Source: Desulfatirhabdium butyrativorans DSM 18734
GTDB lineage: Bacteria > Desulfobacterota > Desulfobacteria > Desulfobacterales > Desulfatirhabdiaceae
NCBI RefSeq assembly: GCF_000429925.1
Contig: NZ_KE386990.1
Location: forward strand, 6,783 to 70,782
DNA: 64,000 nt
Direction of reading: 5' to 3'
Below the pieces are notes generated by a model. The model was not told the DNA's origin. It did no database searches and saw nothing but the letters and a program-made list of their open reading frames with translations. The translations under genes and the position numbers were made by a program. Positions 27,030 through 35,633 of the stretch are shown here, piece by piece; the first letter of the stretch is position 1; every line of letters begins with the position of its first letter.

Positions 27030-28780
27030 ATCGTGCCCGAAATCCCCTGCTGTGTTCCTCCGGATTCGAGGGTTTTGGCTGACCGAGTCCGGCTCAGGGC
27101 AATGGTCCGGTTATGCAGGTTGCGCAAACCCGATTGAAAACTGATGTTCAGCAGCGTCGAATTGGGAAGCTCCCGCCTGAGCATTTCGAGAATGAGCCGG
27201 GCGCCCTTGGGGTTGAAAACGTCCAGCACCTCTTTCATGCAAATCCATGCCGGGCGCTGAACAATTGCCCTGGCAAAACAAAGCCGCTGCTGGGAACGCT
27301 GGGGTAGCACCTGATCCCAGTTGCCCCGCTCATCGATGCGGGATGCCACCCAGGCCAGCCCTGCACATTCCAGTGCATGCCGGATGGATGCCGTTTCAAA
27401 GGTATCCACCGGATGGGGATAGGAGAGCACTTCACGCAGGGTTTTTTCATCCAGAATGTGGCACTGGGTGATGAAAAGCATCTCATCCGCCGGCGGGAGC
27501 TTGACCCTGCCACTTCCCCAGGACCAGATTCCGGCAAGCACCTTGAACAGGTATCCAGTCACTTCCGGATCTCCCGTAATCAGCACGCTTTCTCCCCGGC
27601 GGATATCCGCGCTGAAATGCTCGATCAGAATCCGGCCCGAAGGTTCCGCGATACAGAGCTCTTCGATGAGAATCCGGGAGTGCTGTGACCGTTCCAGCTC
27701 GATACATACCCCCTCAGTCCCGCCGGCACATCCATCCAGCTTGTTCAGCGCCTCATTGAGCGAGAGTACGCGTTCAGCCGATGCCCGGCAGCGTGCCATA
27801 TCACCAATGTTGTCTACCGGCCAGGACAGCGCGGAGGTCAGTTGCTGAAATGCCTGGGCAGCCTGCATCAGCACGCCAAGAGACATGATCCCCCGGATAT
27901 ACTGCGGCGCGGCCACCAGAAGCGGAAAAACCGGCAAAAGCACCCCATATCCGGTCCCAAACGATACCAGCCCCATGTAGGCCAGCGACTGCCGCTTGTA
28001 TTCCCGGATCACTTGCATGAATCGGGTGGCCGAATGGGCGCGCTCAAGCGGTTCCCCTCCCATGAGCGCGATCGTTTCCGTATTTTCCCGTATTCGCGAC
28101 AGGCCGAACCGGAAGGTCGCCTCTGCGGCCTGCAAGGCATTGGTTGCCGAGACCAGCGGCCGTCCCACCATCCAGCCGAATCCACTTCCCAATGCGGCAT
28201 ACAGAAAAGCCAGAGGCACCATATATCCGGGCATACGGATGCCCGTACCGGGAACATCCACCGCTCCGGACACCGTCCACAGAATATTGATGAAAAGCCC
28301 CATGCTCAGCAGGGAATAAATCAGGGTGTGCATCAGCGTAACGGCAATCTCCGTTGCGATACGGATATCTTCTGCAATGCGTTGATCCGGATTGTCGTGG
28401 TTGCCTGCGCTGTGGGTGAGCTTATGAAACCGGCCGTTTTCCATCCAGTTGCTGACCAGGTGCTCGGTGAGCCAGGCACGCCAATCGATCATCAGCCATC
28501 GTTTGATATACAAATGCGCTGCCGTGATGACGATCGAAAGGCCGAAAATGATGGCAAAAACACCTACCTGGATCAGAAGGCCATGAACCGAATGCTGTTC
28601 GAGCGCATCGAAGAGCGCGCGGTTCCAGTAATTGGTCCATACCGAGAGCCCCACCTGGGACATTGTCAGCAAGACCAGGAAGAGGGAGGCTCCCCGGACC
28701 TTCCAACGGCGTTCACAGCCCCAGTAAGGCCCGGCAAGACGCCAGATCTGCCTGAGAAAGTGGTCCTTGTCGTCTGCCAT
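27023..28780 (-). CDS. SbmA/YddA-type ABC permease-ATPase fusion with degenerate ATPase domain
   Basis: About 585 residues from the ATG at 28780; other in-frame starts lie at 28816 and 28843. The N-terminal half is an ABC_membrane_2 domain with about six helices (VWTNYWNRALFDAL, NPDQRIAEDIRIATE, EATFRFGLSRIRENTETIAL). The C-terminal nucleotide domain keeps the fold but not the chemistry. The Walker A GxSGxGKS is GDPEVTGYL here, without the lysine. The signature is LPQRSQQR, Walker B reads MKEVLDVFN, and the switch histidine block is NISFQS. ATP hydrolysis looks lost. The frame is intact over its full length, so it is likely expressed. Family members move vitamins or peptides; the substrate here is unknown. 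Confidence 0.85.
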   Translation of the reverse strand: MADDKDHFLRQIWRLAGPYWGCERRWKVRGASLFLVLLTMSQVGLSVWTNYWNRALFDALEQHSVHGLLIQVGVFAIIFGLSIVITAAHLYIKRWLMIDWRAWLTEHLVSNWMENGRFHKLTHSAGNHDNPDQRIAEDIRIATEIAVTLMHTLIYSLLSMGLFINILWTVSGAVDVPGTGIRMPGYMVPLAFLYAALGSGFGWMVGRPLVSATNALQAAEATFRFGLSRIRENTETIALMGGEPLERAHSATRFMQVIREYKRQSLAYMGLVSFGTGYGVLLPVFPLLVAAPQYIRGIMSLGVLMQAAQAFQQLTSALSWPVDNIGDMARCRASAERVLSLNEALNKLDGCAGGTEGVCIELERSQHSRILIEELCIAEPSGRILIEHFSADIRRGESVLITGDPEVTGYLFKVLAGIWSWGSGRVKLPPADEMLFITQCHILDEKTLREVLSYPHPVDTFETASIRHALECAGLAWVASRIDERGNWDQVLPQRSQQRLCFARAIVQRPAWICMKEVLDVFNPKGARLILEMLRRELPNSTLLNISFQSGLRNLHNRTIALSRTRSAKTLESGGTQQGISGTIQ

Positions 28781-28805
28781 GGTGCTCGGAGTTCTCCCTC
28801 CCCTT

Positions 28806-29147
28806 TCAGAGCGCATTGAGGATTTCTTTTCGATATTGCTCAAATTCCTCCGGGGTGATCATGCCTTTTTGCCTCAGGGATGCCAGTTCCTCAAGACGCT
28901 GGTCGACGGGTTTCCCGTTTCCGACCGCCTTCAACAGAACAGGATCCGGTTGATTCTTCCGGGCTCTGATGGCCATCGCAACCCCGATGCCATAGACGAT
29001 CGATCCCGGCACCACGAACAGCATCCCGTTGAACAGGAGTCCATTGAGAAGTGAATTCTCCCCGCTTGCGATCCAGGGCGTATAAATGAGGTTTCCAAAA
29101 CCCAGGAGCGCCAAAATTCCGCCAATCCATTGAAGCATTTTGGCCAT
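28806..29147 (-). CDS. small membrane protein with C-terminal SHOCT domain
   Basis: The protein has 113 residues with two hydrophobic segments (about 7-26 and 37-60). The C-terminal SHOCT motif is RLEELASLRQKGMITPEEFEQYRKEIL, a short oligomerisation helix pair often found at the ends of membrane or PH-like proteins. It lies 25 bases upstream of the ABC gene on the same strand, so co-transcription is likely. No specific function can be given. Confidence 0.85.
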   Translation of the reverse strand: MAKMLQWIGGILALLGFGNLIYTPWIASGENSLLNGLLFNGMLFVVPGSIVYGIGVAMAIRARKNQPDPVLLKAVGNGKPVDQRLEELASLRQKGMITPEEFEQYRKEILNAL

Positions 29148-29257
29148 GCATCACTCCGAAAACCTGGTAGTCCGACCCGGTATATTCACATATCAACTGC
29201 TTCAAGCCTGCCTTCGCCGGAATGACGCAGAAGGCCTTTTGCAATTGACTCGACTGC

Positions 29258-29737
29258 CTACTGAATTTCGATCACCTGGGTGCCAGCCAGCTTATCACCA
29301 ATCCGAATACCCTGTGGATCGGAGAAAATCAACACCGTTTCGATGATACTGATCAACACCGATCCGCCTACGAGCACGAGATCCAGGAGCCATCCGAGAA
29401 CGGGGATAAACACCAGGAAATAGATCAGCGGACCCAGCGCAAACATCCAGTTCCGCTTGATGGACATCAGATAATCCTCCTGCCCACCCTGCGTCGTTTG
29501 CGGCTTGATCAGACCCAGTGCGAAGAGCTTTTTACCGACGCTCTTGTTCTCCAGCACCGGTATCGGGAGCGCATCCCGCAGCAGCAGATACACACCCGCC
29601 AGAATATGGCCGAGATACGGAATCAGGCACAGACCGGCGGCAATGGCGCCATCAACGAGAAAGGCCAGCATTCGTTTCACCGGGTCCGCCTTTTGACCCG
29701 GAATCCATGGATTCATACCGGATTTATCCAGTGGCAT
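29258..29737 (-). CDS. RDD-family membrane protein
   Basis: The protein has 159 residues. The RDD signature is seen in KRMLAFLVDGAIAAGLCLIPY, followed by LLRDALPIPVLENKSVGKKLFALGLIK, typical of the family, then two more hydrophobic stretches (about 97-116 and 118-140). The end is SDPQGIRIGDKLAGTQVI. RDD proteins are small inner-membrane proteins; some have been linked to ion transport, but most are untested. A repeat-containing 110-base spacer separates it from the SHOCT gene. Confidence 0.88.
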   Translation of the reverse strand: MPLDKSGMNPWIPGQKADPVKRMLAFLVDGAIAAGLCLIPYLGHILAGVYLLLRDALPIPVLENKSVGKKLFALGLIKPQTTQGGQEDYLMSIKRNWMFALGPLIYFLVFIPVLGWLLDLVLVGGSVLISIIETVLIFSDPQGIRIGDKLAGTQVIEIQ

Positions 29738-29852
29738 TTCCTTCGATCCTTTACGTTTTCAGACATGTATGGCGCATGAAGCCCCCCTGTTCAGCGCAGC
29801 ACCCCGCCCATGAGCAGTTTGTTCCCAAAACGGAATTTCTCTTCAGGTATGA

Positions 29853-30149
29853 TAAATAGTGCCTGAACGGAAAACCCGTTTTGGGGAAAACCTGAGCCGG
29901 AGGGCAGGCTGTTTTGCGATGCAGCGGGAACTTGTCTGAAGCCGCCGGAGATCGTTGGGTCGGGCGTTCTCCAAGAGAAAGCACGATATAAACCATATGA
30001 ATTCATTAGATTCGGCTTTTCTGGATGAATCCGGACCCGCCCGGCCCTTACGATATCGGGCGGCTGAGTTTTCACGCTGTATCGCAAAATTGCCTGTCCG
30101 CAGGCGACGCGCTGCTCCGAATAGGGGTTTTCCGTTCAGACACTAAATA
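29853..30149. mobile_element. MITE-like element, copy 2, with TAAATA target duplication
   Basis: Element body 29859-30143 (285 bases), flanked by TAAATA direct repeats at 29853-29858 and 30144-30149. The left end GTGCCTGAACGGAAAACCC equals the reverse complement of copy 1's right end, and the right end with CGCGCTGCTCCGAATA matches copy 1's left end. It is therefore inverted relative to copy 1. The middle is partly diverged. No open frame is supported. Confidence 0.82.
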
Positions 30150-30425
30150 TTCATTGCGGCGTCGCCGCCCCCGGATATGAAAATCCGACCCGTCATTCCG
30201 GCGAAAGCCCGCCCTTGCCGGGAGGAATTCGGGACATTGGCCTACGCCGGACCTCGGAGGGGCGACCGGCCGGTCGCCCCTACAGGCTGCTAACCCCCGG
30301 CGTCCCACTGCCCACTGCCGACTGTCCACTGAAGCAGTTCAAATCCCGTTCCCGGCGAGTCGAACGGGAGGCGGGCAGATGTTTCCATTCATCGACAATG
30401 TATCTGAGACCGCAGTTCAGGTCAA
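30150..30425. repeat. spacer with palindromic repeats downstream of dsrP
   Basis: It contains an ATTCCGGCGAAAGCCC-type unit (about 30193-30230), the GTAGGGGCGACC-family palindrome (30256-30283) and a CCCACTGCCCACTGCC-type heptamer stretch (about 30305-30332). No gene is supported. Confidence 0.7.
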
Positions 30426-30464
30426 AACGAAAAAGGGCATCTCTCCACAGGAAAGATGCCCTTT
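30426..30464 (-). terminator. intrinsic terminator after dsrP
   Basis: A perfect 11-bp stem, 30432-30442 (AAAGGGCATCT) with 30454-30464, and an 11-base loop. It is followed on the minus strand by a T-rich TTTTTCGTTTT tail and lies 20 bases past the dsrP stop. Confidence 0.85.
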
Positions 30465-30483
30465 CGTTTCTCCTTCTGAAGCG

Positions 30484-31641
30484 TTAGGCCCGAACTTCTT
30501 CCTTTACACCGATCGCCATCTTGAACAGCAGGGTCAGGACCAGAAAACCTGCCGCATACACACCGAGGGTGATGCCGATTTCCGGCATCGTCGGCGCGTA
30601 TTCGGTGACATGATGGAGCGGAGAAGGAACAAAGCCGCCGGAGATCATGCCAAGGCCCTTGTCGATCCAGGTACCGGCGAAGATCACGACACATCCGACG
30701 ATCAGGCTGGGTTCATTCTTCCGGGTGAAAGGATTCACCATAAGGATGATCCCCACAAGCATCAGGGCCATGGATGTCCACATCCAGCCGACCAGGTTCC
30801 CATGCCCGTGCAAACCGACAAAGAGGTATTTCAGATGATCCATGTGCTCGGGGATCTGGCTGTAGAACACCACAAAGACTTCACAGAGGAAAAAGAAGAC
30901 GTTCAGACAGATGGCATAGGCAACGATCTTTGCCAAGGATTGAATCTGCTCGGTTCCCGGATCGAACTTCGTGACCTTCCGGATGAACAGGCAAAGCAGG
31001 ATCAGCAGGGCAGGCCCCGCTGCAAAAGCCGATGCCAGAAACCGGGGGGCCAGGATCGCCGTCAGCCAGAATCCTCTTCCCGGAAGACCGCAGTACAGAT
31101 AGGCGGTGACGGTATGAATCCCGACGGCCCACGGGATCGAAATGTAGATCAGGGGCTTGACCCATCCGGGGTAATGGGTGTCGTTTCGTTCGGCTTCCAG
31201 CACGTTCCAGCCGATGACGATATTCAGGAAGAGGTATCCGTTCAATACGATCATATCCCAGAACAGCACCGAATTGGGCGTGGGATACAGCAGCACGTTC
31301 AGCATCCGCATCGGCTGCCCCAGATCGACCGTGATGAAGAGCAGGCACATGGTGATGGCGGAGATGGCGAGGAATTCACCCAGAATGGTGATCTTTCCAA
31401 AAGCCTTGTAGTTGTGCAGGTAGTATGGGGTCACCACCATGACACCTCCTGCCGCCACACCGACCAGGAAGGTGAACTGAGCGATGTAGAATCCCCAGGA
31501 AACGTCCCGGCTCATGCCGGTGATGCCCAATCCGAAAGCGAGCTGAAACCGGTAAATGCCGAATGCGATACCGATAACCACCAGCAGGGCGATGATCCAT
31601 CCGAAATATTTCTTGCTGCCTTGAATTGCGAGTTCCAGCAT
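30484..31641 (-). CDS. dsrP: DsrP, NrfD-like integral membrane subunit of the DsrMKJOP complex
   Basis: About 385 residues with some ten hydrophobic helices and the NrfD/PsrC pattern (AFGLGITGMSRDVSWGFYIAQFTFLVGVAAGGVMV near the start). The ATG at 31641 follows GAGGT; a GTG two codons upstream is in frame. The subunit handles quinone exchange in the membrane and works with DsrO. It is the last gene of the dsrMKJOP operon (7-base gap from dsrO), and a clear terminator follows. DsrMKJOP passes electrons between menaquinone, periplasmic partners and the DsrC trisulfide in sulfate respiration. Confidence 0.93.
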   Translation of the reverse strand: MLELAIQGSKKYFGWIIALLVVIGIAFGIYRFQLAFGLGITGMSRDVSWGFYIAQFTFLVGVAAGGVMVVTPYYLHNYKAFGKITILGEFLAISAITMCLLFITVDLGQPMRMLNVLLYPTPNSVLFWDMIVLNGYLFLNIVIGWNVLEAERNDTHYPGWVKPLIYISIPWAVGIHTVTAYLYCGLPGRGFWLTAILAPRFLASAFAAGPALLILLCLFIRKVTKFDPGTEQIQSLAKIVAYAICLNVFFFLCEVFVVFYSQIPEHMDHLKYLFVGLHGHGNLVGWMWTSMALMLVGIILMVNPFTRKNEPSLIVGCVVIFAGTWIDKGLGMISGGFVPSPLHHVTEYAPTMPEIGITLGVYAAGFLVLTLLFKMAIGVKEEVRA

Positions 31642-31648
31642 GGTCACC

Positions 31649-32437
31649 TCACACGATGTAGTAGACAGAAGGCTCGGTACCGAGATTCTGTTTTCGACGA
31701 ATGGTGAAATTCTCTTTCAGCAGGGCCCTGACCGCAGAATTCGGGTCATACAGGTCACCGAATGTCAGAATGCCTTTTGAAACTTCGACACAGACGGGCT
31801 GCTTGCCGACCGCTATCCGCTCCGCACAGAAATTGCATTTTTCCACGACACCTTTCATCCGGGTCGGAAATTCCCGGTTCGATTCCTTGATGAAGGGTCT
31901 GGGATCCTGAAAATTGAAGCTTCTGGCGCCATAGGGGCATGCAGCCATACAGAAACGGCATCCGATACACCGATGGAAATCCATCATCACGATGCCATCG
32001 CTGGGTCTTTTGAAGGTGGCCTGCGTCGGGCATGCCCGTACACATGGCGGGTTTTCACAGTGGTTGCACAAAACCAGAAACGGGATACGCTCGAGCCGCT
32101 CGTCCATGAATTTGGCCACATCGGTCGGGAAGGCATGCTTGTATTCCTCTTCCCAGATCCATTTGATTTCATGGTGTTTATCAGCAAAATGCGGCACATT
32201 GTGCATCTTGTGGCACGCTTCGATCATCGGCTCCAGATCTTTGGATGACTTGATCTTCCGGGTGTCGATGACCATGGCCCACTGTTTGGCCTTGAGGCCG
32301 TCCGGGCCCGGCTTGACGGATGGAAGGGCCTCTGCCCCGCCGTGCTCTGCGGCAAATGCATCCAATACGGGCTTCGCGCTCAACCCGACAGCCGCAATGC
32401 CCGCCATCTGAAGAAAGGTTCTCCTGCTGGTTTCCAT
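31649..32437 (-). CDS. dsrO: DsrO, periplasmic [4Fe-4S] ferredoxin subunit of DsrMKJOP
   Basis: About 262 residues. The start METSRRTFLQMAG gives a Tat signal (SRRTFLQ), so it is exported folded. AAGGAGGTGA precedes two adjacent ATGs (32440, 32437); the second has the better spacing. Cluster motifs: CNHCENPPCVRACP, CIGCRFCMAACPYGAR, and CNFCAERI followed by CVEVSKGILTFGDL. It relays electrons between DsrJ and DsrP. It overlaps dsrJ's stop, and the order M-K-J-O-P is canonical for Desulfobacterota. Confidence 0.94.
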   Translation of the reverse strand: METSRRTFLQMAGIAAVGLSAKPVLDAFAAEHGGAEALPSVKPGPDGLKAKQWAMVIDTRKIKSSKDLEPMIEACHKMHNVPHFADKHHEIKWIWEEEYKHAFPTDVAKFMDERLERIPFLVLCNHCENPPCVRACPTQATFKRPSDGIVMMDFHRCIGCRFCMAACPYGARSFNFQDPRPFIKESNREFPTRMKGVVEKCNFCAERIAVGKQPVCVEVSKGILTFGDLYDPNSAVRALLKENFTIRRKQNLGTEPSVYYIV

Positions 32438-32823
32438 CATTTCACCTCCTTCGGATCGACATGACAATCCCAGCAGTAGGGCGTCACCGAAGCGTAGGCG
32501 TGACATTTGTCACAAAAATCGGCCTTGTTGTTGTGGCAATCGAGACAGGTGTTGGAAAGACTCATCGTAAATTCCTTGCCGCTCGGGTTCACATAGATTC
32601 TTTCGGCGTTTCGCACGACGGAATGCCGCCACAGATCGAGCAGTTGCATGTGCTCGGCCCGCATGTATTCCGTGGGCATCACACACTGCTTGGCGGCTTT
32701 GGCCTTGTCGCTCAATTTGACTTCGGGACCTGGCGAGGCCTTGCCCAGATTGTACCAGAACGGAAATGTCACAATGGCCAGAAAAATCACCAACCCGGTC
32801 ATGATGTATTTTCGATCGTTCAT
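32437..32823 (-). CDS. dsrJ: DsrJ, triheme cytochrome c subunit of DsrMKJOP
   Basis: The protein has 128 residues. An uncleaved N-terminal anchor (about 8-25) puts the rest in the periplasm. Three CxxCH haem motifs are visible in the C-terminal third: CLDCH, CDKCH and CWDCH. An isolated Cys in KQCVMPTEYMRAEHMQLL is compatible with the unusual His/Cys-ligated haem described for DsrJ. GGAGGAGG precedes the ATG, which overlaps the dsrK stop by ATGA. Confidence 0.95.
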   Translation of the reverse strand: MNDRKYIMTGLVIFLAIVTFPFWYNLGKASPGPEVKLSDKAKAAKQCVMPTEYMRAEHMQLLDLWRHSVVRNAERIYVNPSGKEFTMSLSNTCLDCHNNKADFCDKCHAYASVTPYCWDCHVDPKEVK

Positions 32824-34445
32824 TCTTCCTCCTCCATGCCCGGCAGCGGTTCACTGCGCAAATTGGTGGTTCGCTCCCCTTCTCCCGGCAAGATCAGTGC
32901 ATTGGCCACCATTTCGGTAACTCCGGTCACGCGGACTTCCGGCACGTAATATTCCATCAGCGTAGGCAGGGCGGCCCGATCGATGGCGCAGATGGTTGCG
33001 AGCATGTTGACCCCGTATTTCTGGTGAACATGCTTGACCGCCATCGCCCGTGGTAATCCGCCGCAGAGCCGCAGCTCCATGTCTTCGCCTGCATTCAGGC
33101 CAGCGCCGCTCCCGCAGCAGAAGGTCTGTTCCCGGATGGTATTGGCCGGCATTTCATGGAAATGCCGGACCACATTCTGAATCACGTACCGCGGCTCTTC
33201 CAGAAGTCCCATCCCCCTGGAGGGATTGCAGGAATCATGGAACGTCACCACGAGATTGTCGTTGCGGCTGATGTCGAGATCGAGTTTGCCGTGTTTGATC
33301 AGATCGGCGGTAAACTCGGAAATGTGCACCATCTTGGTGGATCGGGCATTTTCGAACCGGGTTCCGGTAATCGGGCTGACAGGTTCCTCCAGAAAATCGG
33401 CGGGCCCGTTCATCGTACCCATATACTGGTTGATCACCCGCCACATGTGGCCGCACTCTCCGCCCAGAATCCATTTGACCCCAAGCCGCTTGGCCTCGGC
33501 ATACATTTTGGCGTTGAGCCGTTTCATCATTTCATGGGAAGTGAAGTTCCCGAAATTGCCGCCCTCCGATGCGTATGTGCTCCAGGTGACATCGAGCCCG
33601 TATTTTTCCTTGAGGAAATGAAACAGGATCAGATAGCCCATGCACGTATATGTTCCCGGATCGGCAAACACGTCCCCGGATGGCGTGATGAAGAGGATAT
33701 CCGCGCCTTTCTTGTTGAAATTCGGCTCCATCCGGACCCCGGTGATCTCCTCGATATCATCGACGAAGAATTCGAGCATGTCCTTGAAGGCGTGGGGCTG
33801 AATCCCGAGGTGGTTTCCCGTCCGGTAGCAGTTGGCAACCGGGGTGGCGATCCAGTCGATGTTGAGCCCGAGAAGGTTCAGCAACTCCCTTGCCAGAAGC
33901 GTAATTTCCGCCGTATCGATCCCATAGGGGCAGAACACGGAGCACCTGCGGCATTGGGTGCACTGGAAAAAGTAATACCACCATTCCTTGAGCACATCCA
34001 GCGTCATGGGTCTGGCACCGGCAAGCCGTTTGAGGATTTTCCCTGCCGTCGTAAAATCGTTTCGATAAACGGAGCGCAGCAGCTCGGCCCGCAGCACCGG
34101 CATGTTCTTCGGATCGCCGGTACCGATGAAGAAATGGCATTTGTCGGCACATGCCCCGCATCGAACGCAGATGTCCATGAAGACCTTGAGCGAGCGAAAC
34201 CGTTCGAGACGGACCTTCAGGCCTTCATGGATGATTTCCTTCCAGTTTTCGGGAAGGTGCCAGTCGTCCTCGATGGGATTCCATGCGTGCGGATAGGGAA
34301 GCCCGACATACTCCACGCTTTTGGGGTTTGCGGCATAGCAGTACATCCCCTTGCGGATGTTGACCGGCGTATCCATCCATCCGGTGCGGGGCGTCGTACG
34401 ATCGATTCGCGAAATCAGTTCTGTTGGTTTGGGAAGATCAGACAT
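32820..34445 (-). CDS. dsrK: DsrK, HdrD-like Fe-S catalytic subunit of DsrMKJOP
   Basis: This cytoplasmic protein of 541 residues is homologous to heterodisulfide reductase HdrD. Two [4Fe-4S] sites: CVRCGACADKCHFF and CTQCRRCSVFCPYGID. The CCG-type domain for the special catalytic cluster has HDSCNPSRGMG and TFCCGSGAGLN, plus a GECGHMWR segment. It is thought to reduce the DsrC trisulfide. The start follows AAGGAGTGA. It sits 3 bases downstream of dsrM and overlaps dsrJ. Confidence 0.95.
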   Translation of the reverse strand: MSDLPKPTELISRIDRTTPRTGWMDTPVNIRKGMYCYAANPKSVEYVGLPYPHAWNPIEDDWHLPENWKEIIHEGLKVRLERFRSLKVFMDICVRCGACADKCHFFIGTGDPKNMPVLRAELLRSVYRNDFTTAGKILKRLAGARPMTLDVLKEWWYYFFQCTQCRRCSVFCPYGIDTAEITLLARELLNLLGLNIDWIATPVANCYRTGNHLGIQPHAFKDMLEFFVDDIEEITGVRMEPNFNKKGADILFITPSGDVFADPGTYTCMGYLILFHFLKEKYGLDVTWSTYASEGGNFGNFTSHEMMKRLNAKMYAEAKRLGVKWILGGECGHMWRVINQYMGTMNGPADFLEEPVSPITGTRFENARSTKMVHISEFTADLIKHGKLDLDISRNDNLVVTFHDSCNPSRGMGLLEEPRYVIQNVVRHFHEMPANTIREQTFCCGSGAGLNAGEDMELRLCGGLPRAMAVKHVHQKYGVNMLATICAIDRAALPTLMEYYVPEVRVTGVTEMVANALILPGEGERTTNLRSEPLPGMEEEE

Positions 34446-34448
34446 TCG

Positions 34449-35468
34449 TCACTCCTTTTCCACTGGAAGCCCAGCCTCTATCATTTTTTCCCTGAATTCT
34501 TCCTCATATTCTTCGTATGTATGCACTTCGACAGGATAATTCCATGGATTGACATGCCGCACGGCGCGGCTGTTTCCCGGCAGGTTCCGGGTCGGGCTCA
34601 GGAAAACGCCGGCCATGTGCATGAGCTTGCTGAAGGGAAAATAGGCCAGCAGGATGCAGACGAAAAACAGGTGTACATAAAAGACGGCGCCGATGCCTTC
34701 GGGAATGGTCGGATGAAACGTGACCAGGCCCATCGTCAGCTCCTTGACATTGCGAATGTTCACCTTGGTGAAATACCGCATCAGAATGCCGCTGAAGGCG
34801 ATACCGAAAATCAGGAACAGCGGGAAGTAATCGGCGGCCAGGGAGATGTATCGAACAGGCGGAGAGAGCACGCGTCGCAGGAAAAGGAAGGTGACCGCAG
34901 CCAGAAGAACGAAACCGGAAATGTAAACCGCCGGTAGTCCGAACTGGAAATTGTTGGTCAGGATTTCAAAGCGGAAGAAGGAATCGAGATTTTCGACCAT
35001 CTGAATGCAGGCGGGAATCGGATCCGTAAACAGGCGCATGTGCCGGACAACGACCGTCAGGAAGGCGTAATGGAAGGCCAGCGCAAAAACCCAGAGCCAG
35101 ATTTCCCATTCCTGGACGAGCTTCCCTTCCCGGATCGCGTTGCGGGTATTGCGGAACAGGGACCGGAAGCAGACGACTTCCAGGATCATCCGGATGACCA
35201 CCGCGCCCGGCGTGAAGGGATTATCGATTTTGTTGGGGCGAATCCAGGGCAGGGATTGCTGCTGCCCGCAAGTCGACGGAATCCGGAATGGAACAGCCGA
35301 CTTCGCCCAGCCCATCACCTTCCGGACCACCCCGACCAGAAAGATGATCACGGCAAGATAGGGTATGACGATCCCGAATACGGGCGCCAGCCCCACCTTC
35401 ACCCCCAGATAGGACACCAGAAACAACACCACAACGGCAAGCAGGGAGTACATGTAATTGACATTCAT
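34449..35468 (-). CDS. dsrM: DsrM, cytochrome b-like membrane subunit of DsrMKJOP
   Basis: The protein has 339 residues with about six hydrophobic helices and a NarI-type b-haem membrane domain. The conserved STCGQQQSLPWI segment follows the second helix; histidines in ALAFHYAFLTVVVRHMRLF and VFYVHLFFVCILLAYFPFSKLMHM are likely haem ligands. It exchanges electrons with menaquinone and with DsrK. GAGGTGA precedes the ATG. It is the first gene of the operon; a terminator-like hairpin lies between it and the upstream RsbRD gene. Confidence 0.94.
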   Translation of the reverse strand: MNVNYMYSLLAVVVLFLVSYLGVKVGLAPVFGIVIPYLAVIIFLVGVVRKVMGWAKSAVPFRIPSTCGQQQSLPWIRPNKIDNPFTPGAVVIRMILEVVCFRSLFRNTRNAIREGKLVQEWEIWLWVFALAFHYAFLTVVVRHMRLFTDPIPACIQMVENLDSFFRFEILTNNFQFGLPAVYISGFVLLAAVTFLFLRRVLSPPVRYISLAADYFPLFLIFGIAFSGILMRYFTKVNIRNVKELTMGLVTFHPTIPEGIGAVFYVHLFFVCILLAYFPFSKLMHMAGVFLSPTRNLPGNSRAVRHVNPWNYPVEVHTYEEYEEEFREKMIEAGLPVEKE

Positions 35469-35592
35469 CGACCATCACCTCGCTTGGAATTCCCGCACGG
35501 AGCCCGTTCAAAAGCTGTGCAGGAGGCTTCATGAAAAGAAAAACCAGGTTTTCACCACGATGCATGTCAGCCAGGGAATTGTGGCCCGGGAG

Positions 35593-35625
35593 CAAAACCG
35601 CCTGAAATCGAACCTTCCAGGCGGT
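35593..35625 (-). terminator. terminator-like hairpin between the RsbRD gene and dsrM
   Basis: An 8-bp stem ACCGCCTG/CAGGCGGT with a 13-base loop and a short TTTT tail on the minus strand, 8 bases past the RsbRD stop and 125 bases before dsrM. The short T run suggests partial termination. Confidence 0.55.
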
Positions 35626-35633
35626 CTGATCTC

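Noticed and set aside
33156-34937. 593-residue open frame antisense to dsrK/dsrM
   Set aside because: dsrK and dsrM have clear cluster motifs and starts; the opposite frame has no recognisable domains.
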